Source: Enterocloster bolteae | GTDB lineage: Bacteria; Bacillota_A; Clostridia; Lachnospirales; Lachnospiraceae | Length of the DNA: 10,469 nt | Direction: 5' to 3' | Assembly (NCBI GenBank): GCA_021769025.1 | Contig: JAETTS010000056.1 | Span: forward strand, 1-10,469 | Part shown: positions 1 to 6,100 of the stretch, piece after piece | Layout: each line of letters starts with the position of its first letter | Position numbering within the stretch: position 1 is the stretch's first letter | Position numbers and translations under genes: made by a program | Notes under the pieces: generated by a model | The model's database searches: none | What the model saw: only the letters and a program-made list of their open reading frames with translations | What the model was told of the DNA's origin: nothing

Positions 1-1
1 C

Positions 2-112
2 GGGATCAGAATCAGCCAGCTGTCCGTGCGGCAAAGGCTCCGCGACAGAAGAGTTGATGAGGTTTTCCCTGAGATAAGGGAGAAGGAGAGAACGATCAAT
101 GTCCGAATTTGA
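2..112 (+). CDS. C-terminal end of an upstream gene (partial, 5' end outside window)
   Basis: An open frame enters from the left edge and stops with TGA at 110-112, giving the last 36 residues, which begin GIRISQLSVRQRLRDRR and end TINVRI. It is rich in Arg, Glu and Ile/Val in an alternating pattern and reads like a genuine protein tail; the other two forward frames stop at 57 and 75 or give less protein-like sequence. It overlaps the start of the FlhB-like gene by 14 nt, a typical translationally coupled arrangement. In other Firmicutes the gene before a stand-alone FlhB C-domain protein is often a FliK/YlqG-like hook-length-control protein, so that is a reasonable guess from context, but 36 residues are too few to identify a family. 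Confidence 0.5.
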   Translation, partial: GIRISQLSVRQRLRDRRVDEVFPEIREKERTINVRI

Positions 113-470
113 TGAATTGATGCGGCAGAAAGCAGTGGCCTTAAAATATAATCCGGAGAAGAACGGGGCACCGGTGATCGTTGCCTCAGGCATGGGATAC
201 TTGGCGGAGAAGATCACGGAGACTGCCCTGGAGGCAGGAGTTCCTGTCTACGAGGACGATTCCCTTGCCACGCTTTTGACCCAGTTAAAGCTGGGGGCGG
301 AGATTCCCACAGAATTGTATCAGGCGATTGTTGATATTTATATCTATTTTCTGGGATATGTGCCAGGACAGGAAAAAGAGGAGGAAGCACGTCCGGAAGA
401 GGATGGGTTAGCACCAGGAGAGGACGAGATACCTGCGGAAGCAGTGGAAGCAGGCGGAGGGTCCATATGA
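99..470 (+). CDS. Stand-alone FlhB C-terminal domain protein (EscU/YscU/FlhB export-switch family, YlqH-like)
   Basis: This 123-residue protein aligns with the cytoplasmic C-terminal domain of FlhB, the substrate-specificity switch of the flagellar type III export apparatus. Residues 11-45 (KAVALKYNPEKNGAPVIVAS, then a GxxxLAEKI helix) match the region just after the FlhB autocleavage site. The segment VPVYEDDSLATLL (48-60) and a final helix ending FLGYVPG (about 90) complete the fold. There are no membrane segments and no NPTH motif, so it resembles a free, already cleaved FlhB fragment. Residues 91-123 form an acidic, Glu/Pro/Gly-rich tail that is probably disordered. The start is supported by AAGGAGAG at 83-90, 8 nt before ATG. 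Family members occur singly in many Firmicutes next to rnhB/ylqG; a role in export switching is inferred, not shown. The gene overlaps its upstream neighbour by 14 nt. Confidence 0.88.
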   Translation: MSEFDELMRQKAVALKYNPEKNGAPVIVASGMGYLAEKITETALEAGVPVYEDDSLATLLTQLKLGAEIPTELYQAIVDIYIYFLGYVPGQEKEEEARPEEDGLAPGEDEIPAEAVEAGGGSI

Positions 471-660
471 GATAATCTTTAGGCATATGGCAGAAGCAGC
501 GTAAACAGACGAATATGAGGCAGGATTCGGTTGGGAATTGCTTTGAGGTTATGTAGAAAAAGAAAAAAGGCGGTATATGAGCGGCTGGCAGTAATGTACC
601 CTGGAATTGGAATCAGACGAAAGAGACTGGGAGTACATAACAGAAATTAGGAGGTATGAT

Positions 661-2049
661 ATGGTTCAAGTGATGAGAAGGATAGGGAAAAGAGCGGTCG
701 TGCTGGCTTTGGCATGCCTGTGTCTTGCGTGCATGCCTTTGGAATCGCTGGCAGCTACCAAGCCAATCAACAGTGTAAGCGTAAAGGTATCATCAAAGTT
801 AAAAGCCGGAGATACTCAGCCAGGGATTTCCATAGGTGGAAGCGCAGCAGACGGGGAAGTTCAGGTGAGTTCAAGCGGTTCTTATTATACGGTGACGGAT
901 GCAGAGTGGGTTGACAAGGTCTCCGGCACCATGACGACAGCCACCGCTCCCAGGCTCAAGATCGTGCTTACTCCTGTGGATGTGAGCGACCACTATTTTC
1001 TGGCCAGTTATAAGGCATCCAGCGTGAAGGTCAGCGGGGGCACATTTGTTTCCGCCAGACGAGACGGGGACGACCTTGTGGTGACGGTGCGCTTAAACCC
1101 TGTAAAGGGAAAGTATGATGAGCCGGCAGATGCATACTGGAATGAGAACAATCTGGGAGAGGCCAGATGGGAGCCGGGAGAGAATGACTCAAAAAATTAT
1201 GAAGTCCAGCTTTACCGCAATGGAAAAAGTATTTTTAAAATAGACAGGACCACCGCAAAAAATTACAATTTTTATCCCTATATGACTACAGCCGGAGAAT
1301 ATAAGTTCCGTGTCCGGGCCATTACGGGAACAGACAATAACGCAAAATATGGAAGCAACAGCAGCTGGACAGAATCAGGAGAACTGCAGATAACGGATCG
1401 GGATGTCTCCGACGGGAAGGGCCGCCAGTCCTCCAAGTCAACTGTGAAACAAGGAACTCAGGAGTCTGTAGGATGGTTTAAAGACGGAACAAACTGGAAG
1501 TACCGGTATCCCAGCGGAAGCCTCTGTAACAAGGGGTGGGCGGAGATCAACGGCTTGTGGTACTATTTTGATGATAAGTCCGTGATGCTGACTGGATGGC
1601 AACAGATCGGCGGTGCAACTTACTATCTGCAGCCTGGCGGAGACATGACTGTAGGGTGGGGAAGAGTTGACGGCAGATGGTACTATTTCCGTCCAGAGGC
1701 AGAGGGAAATATGCCGAAAGGATCCATGGTGTCTTCCGGCTGGAGAATCATCGGAGCCTACTACTATTATTTTAATCAGGACGGAAGCGCGTATACCGGC
1801 TGGCTGCAGCTGAATGGCAAGTGGTATTATCTTAATGAGTTGGACAACAGTCTTCAGGGAGCCATGTTTACCGGATGGTTTATGCGGGATCAGAAGACCT
1901 ATTTTGCAGATGCCAACGGTGAGATCATCAATGGCTGGTATGAGATCGACGGAAAGTGGTATTATTTTTACCCGGGTAGCGGGGAGATGGCCCATGACAC
2001 GGAAATCGGCGGGCTCTATGTGAATTCGGAAGGCGTGTGGGAGCAGTAG
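661..2049 (+). CDS. Secreted cell-wall-binding repeat protein (choline-binding-like), paralogue 1
   Basis: The start is placed at ATG 661, where AGGAGG (649-654) lies 6 nt upstream; the same frame is open back to a TTG at 607, but that has no ribosome site. The 462-residue product begins with a signal peptide (basic MRRIGKR, a Leu/Ala/Val core about 12-25, likely cleavage after the ESLA/A region at about 30-32). Residues about 35-150 are beta-rich with no recognised motif, and about 165-245 resemble a fibronectin-III-like sandwich. From 271 to the end there are eight GW-containing repeats (Gly-Trp at 271, 292, 312, 332, 360, 380, 405, 425) with WYYF-type aromatic strands, the signature of choline-binding/CW_binding_1 modules that attach proteins to wall teichoic acid or related polymers. 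No hydrolase domain is present. It lies 52 nt before its paralogue, probably co-transcribed. The 190-nt gap upstream (471-660) shows no convincing promoter or terminator. Automated labels such as amidase would be misleading here. Confidence 0.9.
   Translation: MVQVMRRIGKRAVVLALACLCLACMPLESLAATKPINSVSVKVSSKLKAGDTQPGISIGGSAADGEVQVSSSGSYYTVTDAEWVDKVSGTMTTATAPRLKIVLTPVDVSDHYFLASYKASSVKVSGGTFVSARRDGDDLVVTVRLNPVKGKYDEPADAYWNENNLGEARWEPGENDSKNYEVQLYRNGKSIFKIDRTTAKNYNFYPYMTTAGEYKFRVRAITGTDNNAKYGSNSSWTESGELQITDRDVSDGKGRQSSKSTVKQGTQESVGWFKDGTNWKYRYPSGSLCNKGWAEINGLWYYFDDKSVMLTGWQQIGGATYYLQPGGDMTVGWGRVDGRWYYFRPEAEGNMPKGSMVSSGWRIIGAYYYYFNQDGSAYTGWLQLNGKWYYLNELDNSLQGAMFTGWFMRDQKTYFADANGEIINGWYEIDGKWYYFYPGSGEMAHDTEIGGLYVNSEGVWEQ
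1471..2007 (+). repeat. Eight degenerate cell-wall-binding repeats within paralogue 1
   Basis: These encode residues 271-449 of the first wall-binding protein. Units are about 20 residues (60 bp) with three longer ones of 25-28 residues carrying inserted loops (332-359, 380-404, 425-449). Each starts GW and has a central aromatic pair or triplet (WYYF, TYYL, YYYF). DNA identity between units is low, so this array is old compared with the neighbouring gene's array. Confidence 0.85.
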
Positions 2050-2101
2050 AAGCAGAATAAAATGGGCATTATGATAGGGTATCTGAAAAGAGGAATGCGA
2101 T

Positions 2102-3289
2102 ATGAAAAGACAGATAAAGAATGGCATAAGGAGGTTGGCTGCCGCGACATGGGCCTGCATGATGACAGTGGCACTTATGGTATCAGAAACGCCTGTGGAA
2201 GCTTATGGCGCGGAATCCAGTGTAATCGAAAGTGTGTCTGTTACATTTAAGACTTCATTCGGAGATACGGAGGAGGTTCCGGAACCAGTGGTGACAGTCA
2301 GCGGAACCGGCTGTTCTTTAGGCGGTGTGGAATACCAGAAGGCCCAGGATAAATGGAAGCCAGGTTCCAAGGTGAGGATCACCGTTACGGTGGAGGCCGC
2401 AGCAGGAAAGGTATTTCCAACATCACTAAATAAGACAAAATGTAAGGTAAAGGGAGCGGAGTTTGTGTCCGCCAAGGCTACCAAGGACAATAAACTTTTG
2501 GTGAAAGTGGACTATAAGCCGATCACGGTTCTGGGGAATACTTCCAAAGCAGGGTGGAGCGGTACGGTGAAAAACCGGGCCGTGTGGAACCCTGTAGATT
2601 ATGCGCCGGGATATACAGTGATCTTATACGGTGATAACAAGACGGTGAAGAAGCTGAATGTGACCACCAACTATGCAGATCTGGATGCCTTTATGAAAGA
2701 TGATGGCAAGGTGTATTATTATGAGGTGAAGGCTGTGCCTATTACCTCTGAGGATAAGAAATGTTTTAAAGAGGGAATCCTGATCTCTTCTTCTGAGAAT
2801 GATATTGTGCTGGAAGGTACAACAAGTTCTAATACGCCTTCGGGAACCCAGGCTACCGGAGGGTCAGCCGGGGGCTGGAAGAAGGAGGATGACCAGTGGT
2901 ATTACTATGGCCAGGATGGGAAGCTTATGAAAGGATGGCAGAACATCGGAGGCGCATGGTATTACTTAAGCCAGAATGGCAGGATGCAGACCGGCTGGGT
3001 GGTGCCACCGGAGGGCGGCTGGTATTATGCGGCGGATAATGGGATGATCCAGACTGGCTGGGTTCAACCGGAACCGGGGGCATGGTATTATATGGATGGA
3101 TCCGGCAGGATGCAGATCGGCTGGGTACAGGTCAATGGAACATGGTATTACATGGCTCAGAACGGCAGGATGCAGACTGGCTGGGTACAGGTGGGAGGTT
3201 TGTGGTATTATCTGTATCCGGATGGCAGTATGGCGGCCAATACGGTGATAGATGGATGGACTCTGGGCCCTAGTGGCGCAGCACAATAG
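2102..3289 (+). CDS. Secreted cell-wall-binding repeat protein (choline-binding-like), paralogue 2
   Basis: This 395-residue protein starts at ATG 2102 with AGAGGA (2089-2094) 7 nt upstream. A signal peptide is visible (KRQIKNGIRR, hydrophobic 12-27, likely cleavage near VEAYGA at about 33-37). Residues 42-138 and 150-237 are two beta-rich segments, the second Fn3-like (WNPVDYAPGYTVILYG, then YYYEVKAVP). A Ser/Thr/Gly linker (238-257) leads to six GW repeats (258-384) and a short GWTLGPSGAAQ end. The central region parallels paralogue 1: VKGAEFVSA here matches VSGGTFVSA there, and both continue into a RAVWNP / EARWEP strand. The two genes are therefore a tandem duplication that diverged. No catalytic domain is seen, so a structural or ligand-binding role at the cell surface is inferred. 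No terminator follows; the next promoter begins 4 nt after the stop codon. Confidence 0.9.
   Translation: MKRQIKNGIRRLAAATWACMMTVALMVSETPVEAYGAESSVIESVSVTFKTSFGDTEEVPEPVVTVSGTGCSLGGVEYQKAQDKWKPGSKVRITVTVEAAAGKVFPTSLNKTKCKVKGAEFVSAKATKDNKLLVKVDYKPITVLGNTSKAGWSGTVKNRAVWNPVDYAPGYTVILYGDNKTVKKLNVTTNYADLDAFMKDDGKVYYYEVKAVPITSEDKKCFKEGILISSSENDIVLEGTTSSNTPSGTQATGGSAGGWKKEDDQWYYYGQDGKLMKGWQNIGGAWYYLSQNGRMQTGWVVPPEGGWYYAADNGMIQTGWVQPEPGAWYYMDGSGRMQIGWVQVNGTWYYMAQNGRMQTGWVQVGGLWYYLYPDGSMAANTVIDGWTLGPSGAAQ
2873..3253 (+). repeat. Six cell-wall-binding repeats with near-identical 60-bp DNA units
   Basis: These encode residues 258-384 of the second wall-binding protein. The consensus unit is about 20 residues: GW, VQVNG-like strand, WYYM/L, then xNGRMQT. 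At DNA level the motif GGCAGGATGCAGA followed by GGCTGGGT recurs at 2979, 3104 and 3164; the segments 3101-3133 and 3161-3193 are exactly 60 nt apart and differ at only a few bases. This points to recent unit duplication or gene conversion at the 3' end, unlike the older, diverged array in paralogue 1. Confidence 0.85.
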
Positions 3290-3292
3290 TAT

Positions 3293-3321
3293 TAGACATT
3301 TCCCCTTAAACGTGGTATGAT
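3293..3321 (+). promoter_or_regulatory. Predicted sigma-A promoter for the transglycosylase-PilZ-glycosyltransferase operon
   Basis: The -35 box TAGACA (3293-3298; consensus TTGACA, 5 of 6) is separated by exactly 17 nt from the -10 box TATGAT (3316-3321; 5 of 6). A TG at 3313-3314 adds an extended -10. Transcription would start near 3328, about 30 nt before the transglycosylase ATG. The -35 lies only 4 nt after the preceding stop codon, so the wall-protein transcript may also read through. Confidence 0.75.
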
Positions 3322-3358
3322 AAAAAGAAGATAAAACGAGAAACGAGGAAAGACAATT

Positions 3359-4255
3359 ATGGCGTTAGTAACATCAATCGGCAGTATAGATGAGGTGAAG
3401 GCACAATATACCAAGAATAGCCCTACGCAGAAGGTTAACAGCGATTTTAAGACGGTGTTCAACAGCTTGTATCAGAATAGCAATGTGACGGAAAGCATGG
3501 ATGCTATTTTTGATGAGGCGGCCTCTACATATGGTGTTTCCGTGGATTTGATCAAAGCAGTGGCGAAGGCAGAGTCCAATTTCAATCCCAATGCTGTCTC
3601 CAAAGCCGGAGCAATCGGTGTTATGCAGCTTATGCCTGGAACAGCCAGGTCTCTTGGCGTTACCAATCCTTATGATGCAAGGCAGAATATCATGGGCGGT
3701 ACCAAATATTTAAAAGAGAATCTGGAGCGGTTCGGCGGCAACATCAATCTGGCTTTGGCTGCTTACAATGCCGGTCCCAACAGTGTCCAAAAGTACGGTG
3801 GAATTCCGCCTTATAAAGAGACTCAGAATTATGTGAAGACGGTCAATTCCTATCTCAACGGCTCTCCCATCTATTCAGGGAAGACTGTGAACAGCAGCGG
3901 TTCCTACGGGTTAACTGGCCTTTACGGAACTTATGGAAGCCTTGGCTCAGACCAGCTGTTAAACTTATATGGAGCATCTTCAAGCAGTGTGGGAAATTTG
4001 TTGGGGACTTCTGATTCAACTTCAAGATCCTATGGTTCCACCTATAGCCAGCTGGCAGGCCTTTATGGCGGCTATGGCTTGGGAAGCACTTCAAGCTTGT
4101 TGTCAGGGCTTTTAAGTTCCGTATCAACAGGGGAAGACGGCGAGACGGAAGATACCATATCCATCAGTAAGTCCGGCTTTGCCAGTCTCATTGAGCTTCT
4201 CCGCGTGCAGATGATGCTGAATGCCAGCAGGGAAGTGGGAAGCATGACGCTATAA
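3359..4255 (+). CDS. Lytic transglycosylase (SLT/GH23 domain) without a classical signal peptide
   Basis: This 298-residue protein cleaves the MurNAc-GlcNAc bond of peptidoglycan, if its SLT domain is active. The domain spans about 48-168. The catalytic Glu is E72 in [16 protein letters not shown], followed by [13 protein letters not shown] (84-96), [16 protein letters not shown] (110-125) and [18 protein letters not shown] (131-148), all hallmarks of the Slt/MltE-like GH23 family. The start at ATG 3359 is supported by GAGGAAAG (3345-3352). The N-terminus has no hydrophobic signal sequence. Residues 170-265 are a low-complexity Ser/Gly/Tyr/Leu linker, and the last 33 residues form a predicted amphipathic helix. 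Absence of a signal peptide, plus the FlhB-C homologue nearby, raises the possibility of export by a flagellar-type route, as with some flagellar transglycosylases; this is inference. It is the first gene after its own promoter, 36 nt before the PilZ gene. Confidence 0.92.
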   Translation: MALVTSIGSIDEVKAQYTKNSPTQKVNSDFKTVFNSLYQNSNVTESMDAIFDEAASTYGVSVDLIKAVAKAESNFNPNAVSKAGAIGVMQLMPGTARSLGVTNPYDARQNIMGGTKYLKENLERFGGNINLALAAYNAGPNSVQKYGGIPPYKETQNYVKTVNSYLNGSPIYSGKTVNSSGSYGLTGLYGTYGSLGSDQLLNLYGASSSSVGNLLGTSDSTSRSYGSTYSQLAGLYGGYGLGSTSSLLSGLLSSVSTGEDGETEDTISISKSGFASLIELLRVQMMLNASREVGSMTL

Positions 4256-4291
4256 TATAGAGAGGCTGAAAACGGAGAGGAAGAAGATTGT

Positions 4292-4909
4292 ATGTTAAAG
4301 ATGAAGAGTTGTGAGCGCTGCCTGGTATATGGTACGGATAACCGGCCGTTGTCCAGAGCCAGAGTAGAGATAACTCTGGACGATACCATTCAGCTTTTTT
4401 TCAGCAATTATAAATTGAGAGCTGTCCGGTTTAAGACGGTGGTGGATTTCTATGACAAGCAAAAAGGCCTGGTTCGCACCTATTGCGAGTTGGTGATCCG
4501 GAGGAATACTACAGCGACTCAGGTTTCCGAGCCATGGATGGCGGATTGTACCCTGATTGATGTGTATGAGGCAGTCCAGAGGCAGAAAGATCTTCGTGAG
4601 ACGGTGCGCATCGTGATCAATGGCTCCACCGACGCAGGAGAATCCTTTTCAGGAACCATTCAGAATATCAGTGCCGGCGGGATCTTCGTTGTGACGGCGC
4701 TGCCGATGAAAGTGGGAACCAAATTCCGCTTTGACCATGTCTTTGAGGGGGAGCGGTGCGAGATCAAGGCAAAGGTTCTCCGCGGAAAGGGAGTGGCTGG
4801 AGGGGGGTTCGGTTACGGATGCCAGTTCTACAGTCTGTCCAATGAGGCGGAGACAGCCATAAGGAAATTTGTATTCCAAAGACAGTTAGAAAGACAAAAA
4901 TCAAGATAG
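4292..4909 (+). CDS. PilZ domain protein, predicted c-di-GMP receptor
   Basis: This 205-residue cytoplasmic protein has a C-terminal PilZ domain (about 97-195). The two c-di-GMP-binding motifs are present: an RxxxR element at R102-R106 (RETVR; a second possible Arg at R97 just before it) and NISAGG at 125-130, matching (D/N)xSxxG. Following strands (EIKAKVLRGKG, then FGYGCQFYSLS) complete the beta barrel, and a C-terminal basic helix ends in RQLERQKSR. Residues 1-85 form a separate beta-rich domain, in the position of the YcgR-N/PilZN domain, although I do not recognise it as that family with certainty. Ribosome site AGAGGAAG lies at 4276-4283, 8 nt before ATG; ATG at 4301 is an alternative. 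It is followed 14 nt later by a glycosyltransferase and preceded by a transglycosylase, suggesting that c-di-GMP controls one of these envelope functions. Confidence 0.88.
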   Translation: MLKMKSCERCLVYGTDNRPLSRARVEITLDDTIQLFFSNYKLRAVRFKTVVDFYDKQKGLVRTYCELVIRRNTTATQVSEPWMADCTLIDVYEAVQRQKDLRETVRIVINGSTDAGESFSGTIQNISAGGIFVVTALPMKVGTKFRFDHVFEGERCEIKAKVLRGKGVAGGGFGYGCQFYSLSNEAETAIRKFVFQRQLERQKSR

Positions 4910-4923
4910 GAACGAGGCCTACA

Positions 4924-6012
4924 GTGAAGATAAATCTGGTAATGATTATGAAAAACGAGGAGCGTTCCCTGAGAAAATGCCTGAAGTCTGCGAAACCTAT
5001 TGTGGATGAGATCATCATAGCAGACACAGGCTCCAATGACAGAAGCCTGGAGATTGCCCGAGAGATGGGTGCCCAGGTTTTTGAATTTTCCTGGGTGAAT
5101 GATTTTTCCGCTGCCCGCAATTTTGCATTGAGCCATTCTGATGGGGATTGGAATCTGGTATTGGACGGAGATGAATATGTGAGAGACTGCAGCAGACAGA
5201 GCCTGGAAGCAGCGCTTCGCAGCAGAGAAGGCAAAGGCACATGGCTGGGTGGCATCCTTCGATATGATTTTTATGAAGATGAGAACGGAATCAGTCAGAG
5301 CACGTCCATACTTCCCAGGCTTCTCCCAAAAGGTATTACCTACACCGGCCCTATCCATGAACAGCCGGAGGGAAACTATCCGTGCTACCAAATTCCCTTA
5401 ACTGCTGACCACGATGGCTACTTAAACACCAACAAAGGAGAGCGAAACCTCCCCTACCTGGAACAGGCAGTACGAGACTACCCGGATGACGGCTACTATC
5501 ATTTCCAGCTGGCCTCCACCTTGCGAAACCTGAAAAAACCAGAAGCAAGCCTCCCCCATTTCCAAAGATTCTATGGTCTTACAGGCCCCAAAGACCCTTA
5601 CCGGCCAGGAGGAATTGTACTTTATCTTTACACGCTTCTGGATATTGGTACCACCTCCTGCCTGGATGAAGCCGCCCGGCTCATAGAAGCCGAGGCTTCT
5701 GCCCTGGGCGGTTGGTCCGATTTCTGCTTTGTATGTGGCCTTTTCTACATGAAACGGGTTCTATCCGACATAAACCGCTACATAACCCTCCTCCCAAGAA
5801 TCGAGGAAAGCTACAAAACCTGCTTGTCTCTCGGCGAGCATCCCGAAGCCGGAGGTGTAGTAGGAACCGGCTCCTTCAAGGCTGCCTACAACCTGGGTGC
5901 CTGGTACGAAGTCTCCGGCCACCCCCAACAAGCCCTCCACTACTATGCCCAATCCGCCAAGTTCGGCTACCAGCCGGCCATAGACCGCTTACAGGCATTA
6001 AGAAAACCGTAA
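4924..6012 (+). CDS. Family 2 glycosyltransferase with TPR-like C-terminal region
   Basis: The gene starts with GTG at 4924, supported by AACGAGG (4911-4917) 6 nt upstream, 14 nt after the PilZ stop. The 362-residue product begins with a GT-A fold: MKINLVMIMKNEERSL (1-16), DEIIIADTGSNDRSLEIA (28-45), FSWVNDFSAARNFAL (55-69) and the metal/nucleotide-sugar motif DGD (D81-D83) in LVLDGDEYV. TGPIHEQ (141-147) is also typical of the SunS-like/WaaE-like GT2 group. From about 174 the protein becomes helical with TPR-like pairs (NLPYLEQAVRDYPDDGYYHF; AAYNLGAWYEVSGHPQQALHY). There is no membrane segment, so it acts in the cytoplasm; members transfer sugars to proteins or peptides or to surface glycans, and the acceptor here is unknown. 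Codon use changes about 5390: the 3' half is C-rich, unlike the 5' half. The gene ends 44 nt before a terminator hairpin. Confidence 0.9.
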   Translation: MKINLVMIMKNEERSLRKCLKSAKPIVDEIIIADTGSNDRSLEIAREMGAQVFEFSWVNDFSAARNFALSHSDGDWNLVLDGDEYVRDCSRQSLEAALRSREGKGTWLGGILRYDFYEDENGISQSTSILPRLLPKGITYTGPIHEQPEGNYPCYQIPLTADHDGYLNTNKGERNLPYLEQAVRDYPDDGYYHFQLASTLRNLKKPEASLPHFQRFYGLTGPKDPYRPGGIVLYLYTLLDIGTTSCLDEAARLIEAEASALGGWSDFCFVCGLFYMKRVLSDINRYITLLPRIEESYKTCLSLGEHPEAGGVVGTGSFKAAYNLGAWYEVSGHPQQALHYYAQSAKFGYQPAIDRLQALRKP

Positions 6013-6055
6013 AAATATATTCTTACTAATGATTGAATATTTGGGAAAGAAATGT

Positions 6056-6097
6056 CCCCCTTAAACTGGCGAAAACGTAGTCTGGAGGGGGCTTTTT
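6056..6097 (+). terminator. Rho-independent terminator between convergent genes
   Basis: A hairpin with CCCCC (6056-6060) pairing to GGGGG (6087-6091), a T-A pair inside it, an ACT/AGT segment and a CG-AAAA-CG tip is followed by CTTTTTC (6092-6098). It ends the glycosyltransferase operon. Its T-run abuts the stop codon of the minus-strand gene at 6101. On the minus strand the same hairpin is followed by a weaker ACATTTCTTT tract, so it may act in both directions. Confidence 0.75.
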
Positions 6098-6100
6098 CTG

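Noticed and set aside
150..161. Asn-Pro in KYNPEK as the FlhB autocleavage site
   Set aside because: Alignment on AVALKY places the true NPTH before this segment. Here NP is followed by Glu-Lys, not Thr-His, so cleavage chemistry is not expected.
607..660. Upstream TTG start extending the first wall-binding protein by 18 residues
   Set aside because: It has no ribosome site and would bury the signal peptide behind a charged extension, whereas ATG 661 has AGGAGG at 6 nt.
471..660. Riboswitch, small gene or promoter in the gap before the wall-binding genes
   Set aside because: I found no convincing -35/-10 pair, no c-di-GMP riboswitch-like conserved core, no terminator hairpin and only trivial reading frames (13 codons or fewer with ATG).
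714..735. Lipoprotein signal (Cys residues in the first wall-binding protein's signal peptide)
   Set aside because: The Cys residues at 19, 21 and 24 are not preceded by an L-A/S-G/A lipobox in the right order; a signal peptidase I site near residues 30-32 fits better.
1438..2160. Long open frame (240 codons) on the minus strand opposite the first wall-binding gene
   Set aside because: The reading frame is kept open by the repetitive Trp/Tyr/Gly codons of the real gene. The product has no ribosome site or family resemblance. Similar antisense frames over the second wall-binding gene, the glycosyltransferase and the activase fusion were dropped for the same reason.
4251..4256. Perfect -10 hexamer TATAAT at the end of the transglycosylase gene
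   Set aside because: No -35-like hexamer occurs at 16-18 nt upstream and there is no TG extension; it overlaps the stop codon and probably arises by chance.
3302..6066. Shared CCCCTTAAAC at 3302-3311 and 6057-6066 as a repeated regulatory site
   Set aside because: One copy lies in a promoter spacer and the other in a terminator stem; the match does not extend further and is best explained by chance.
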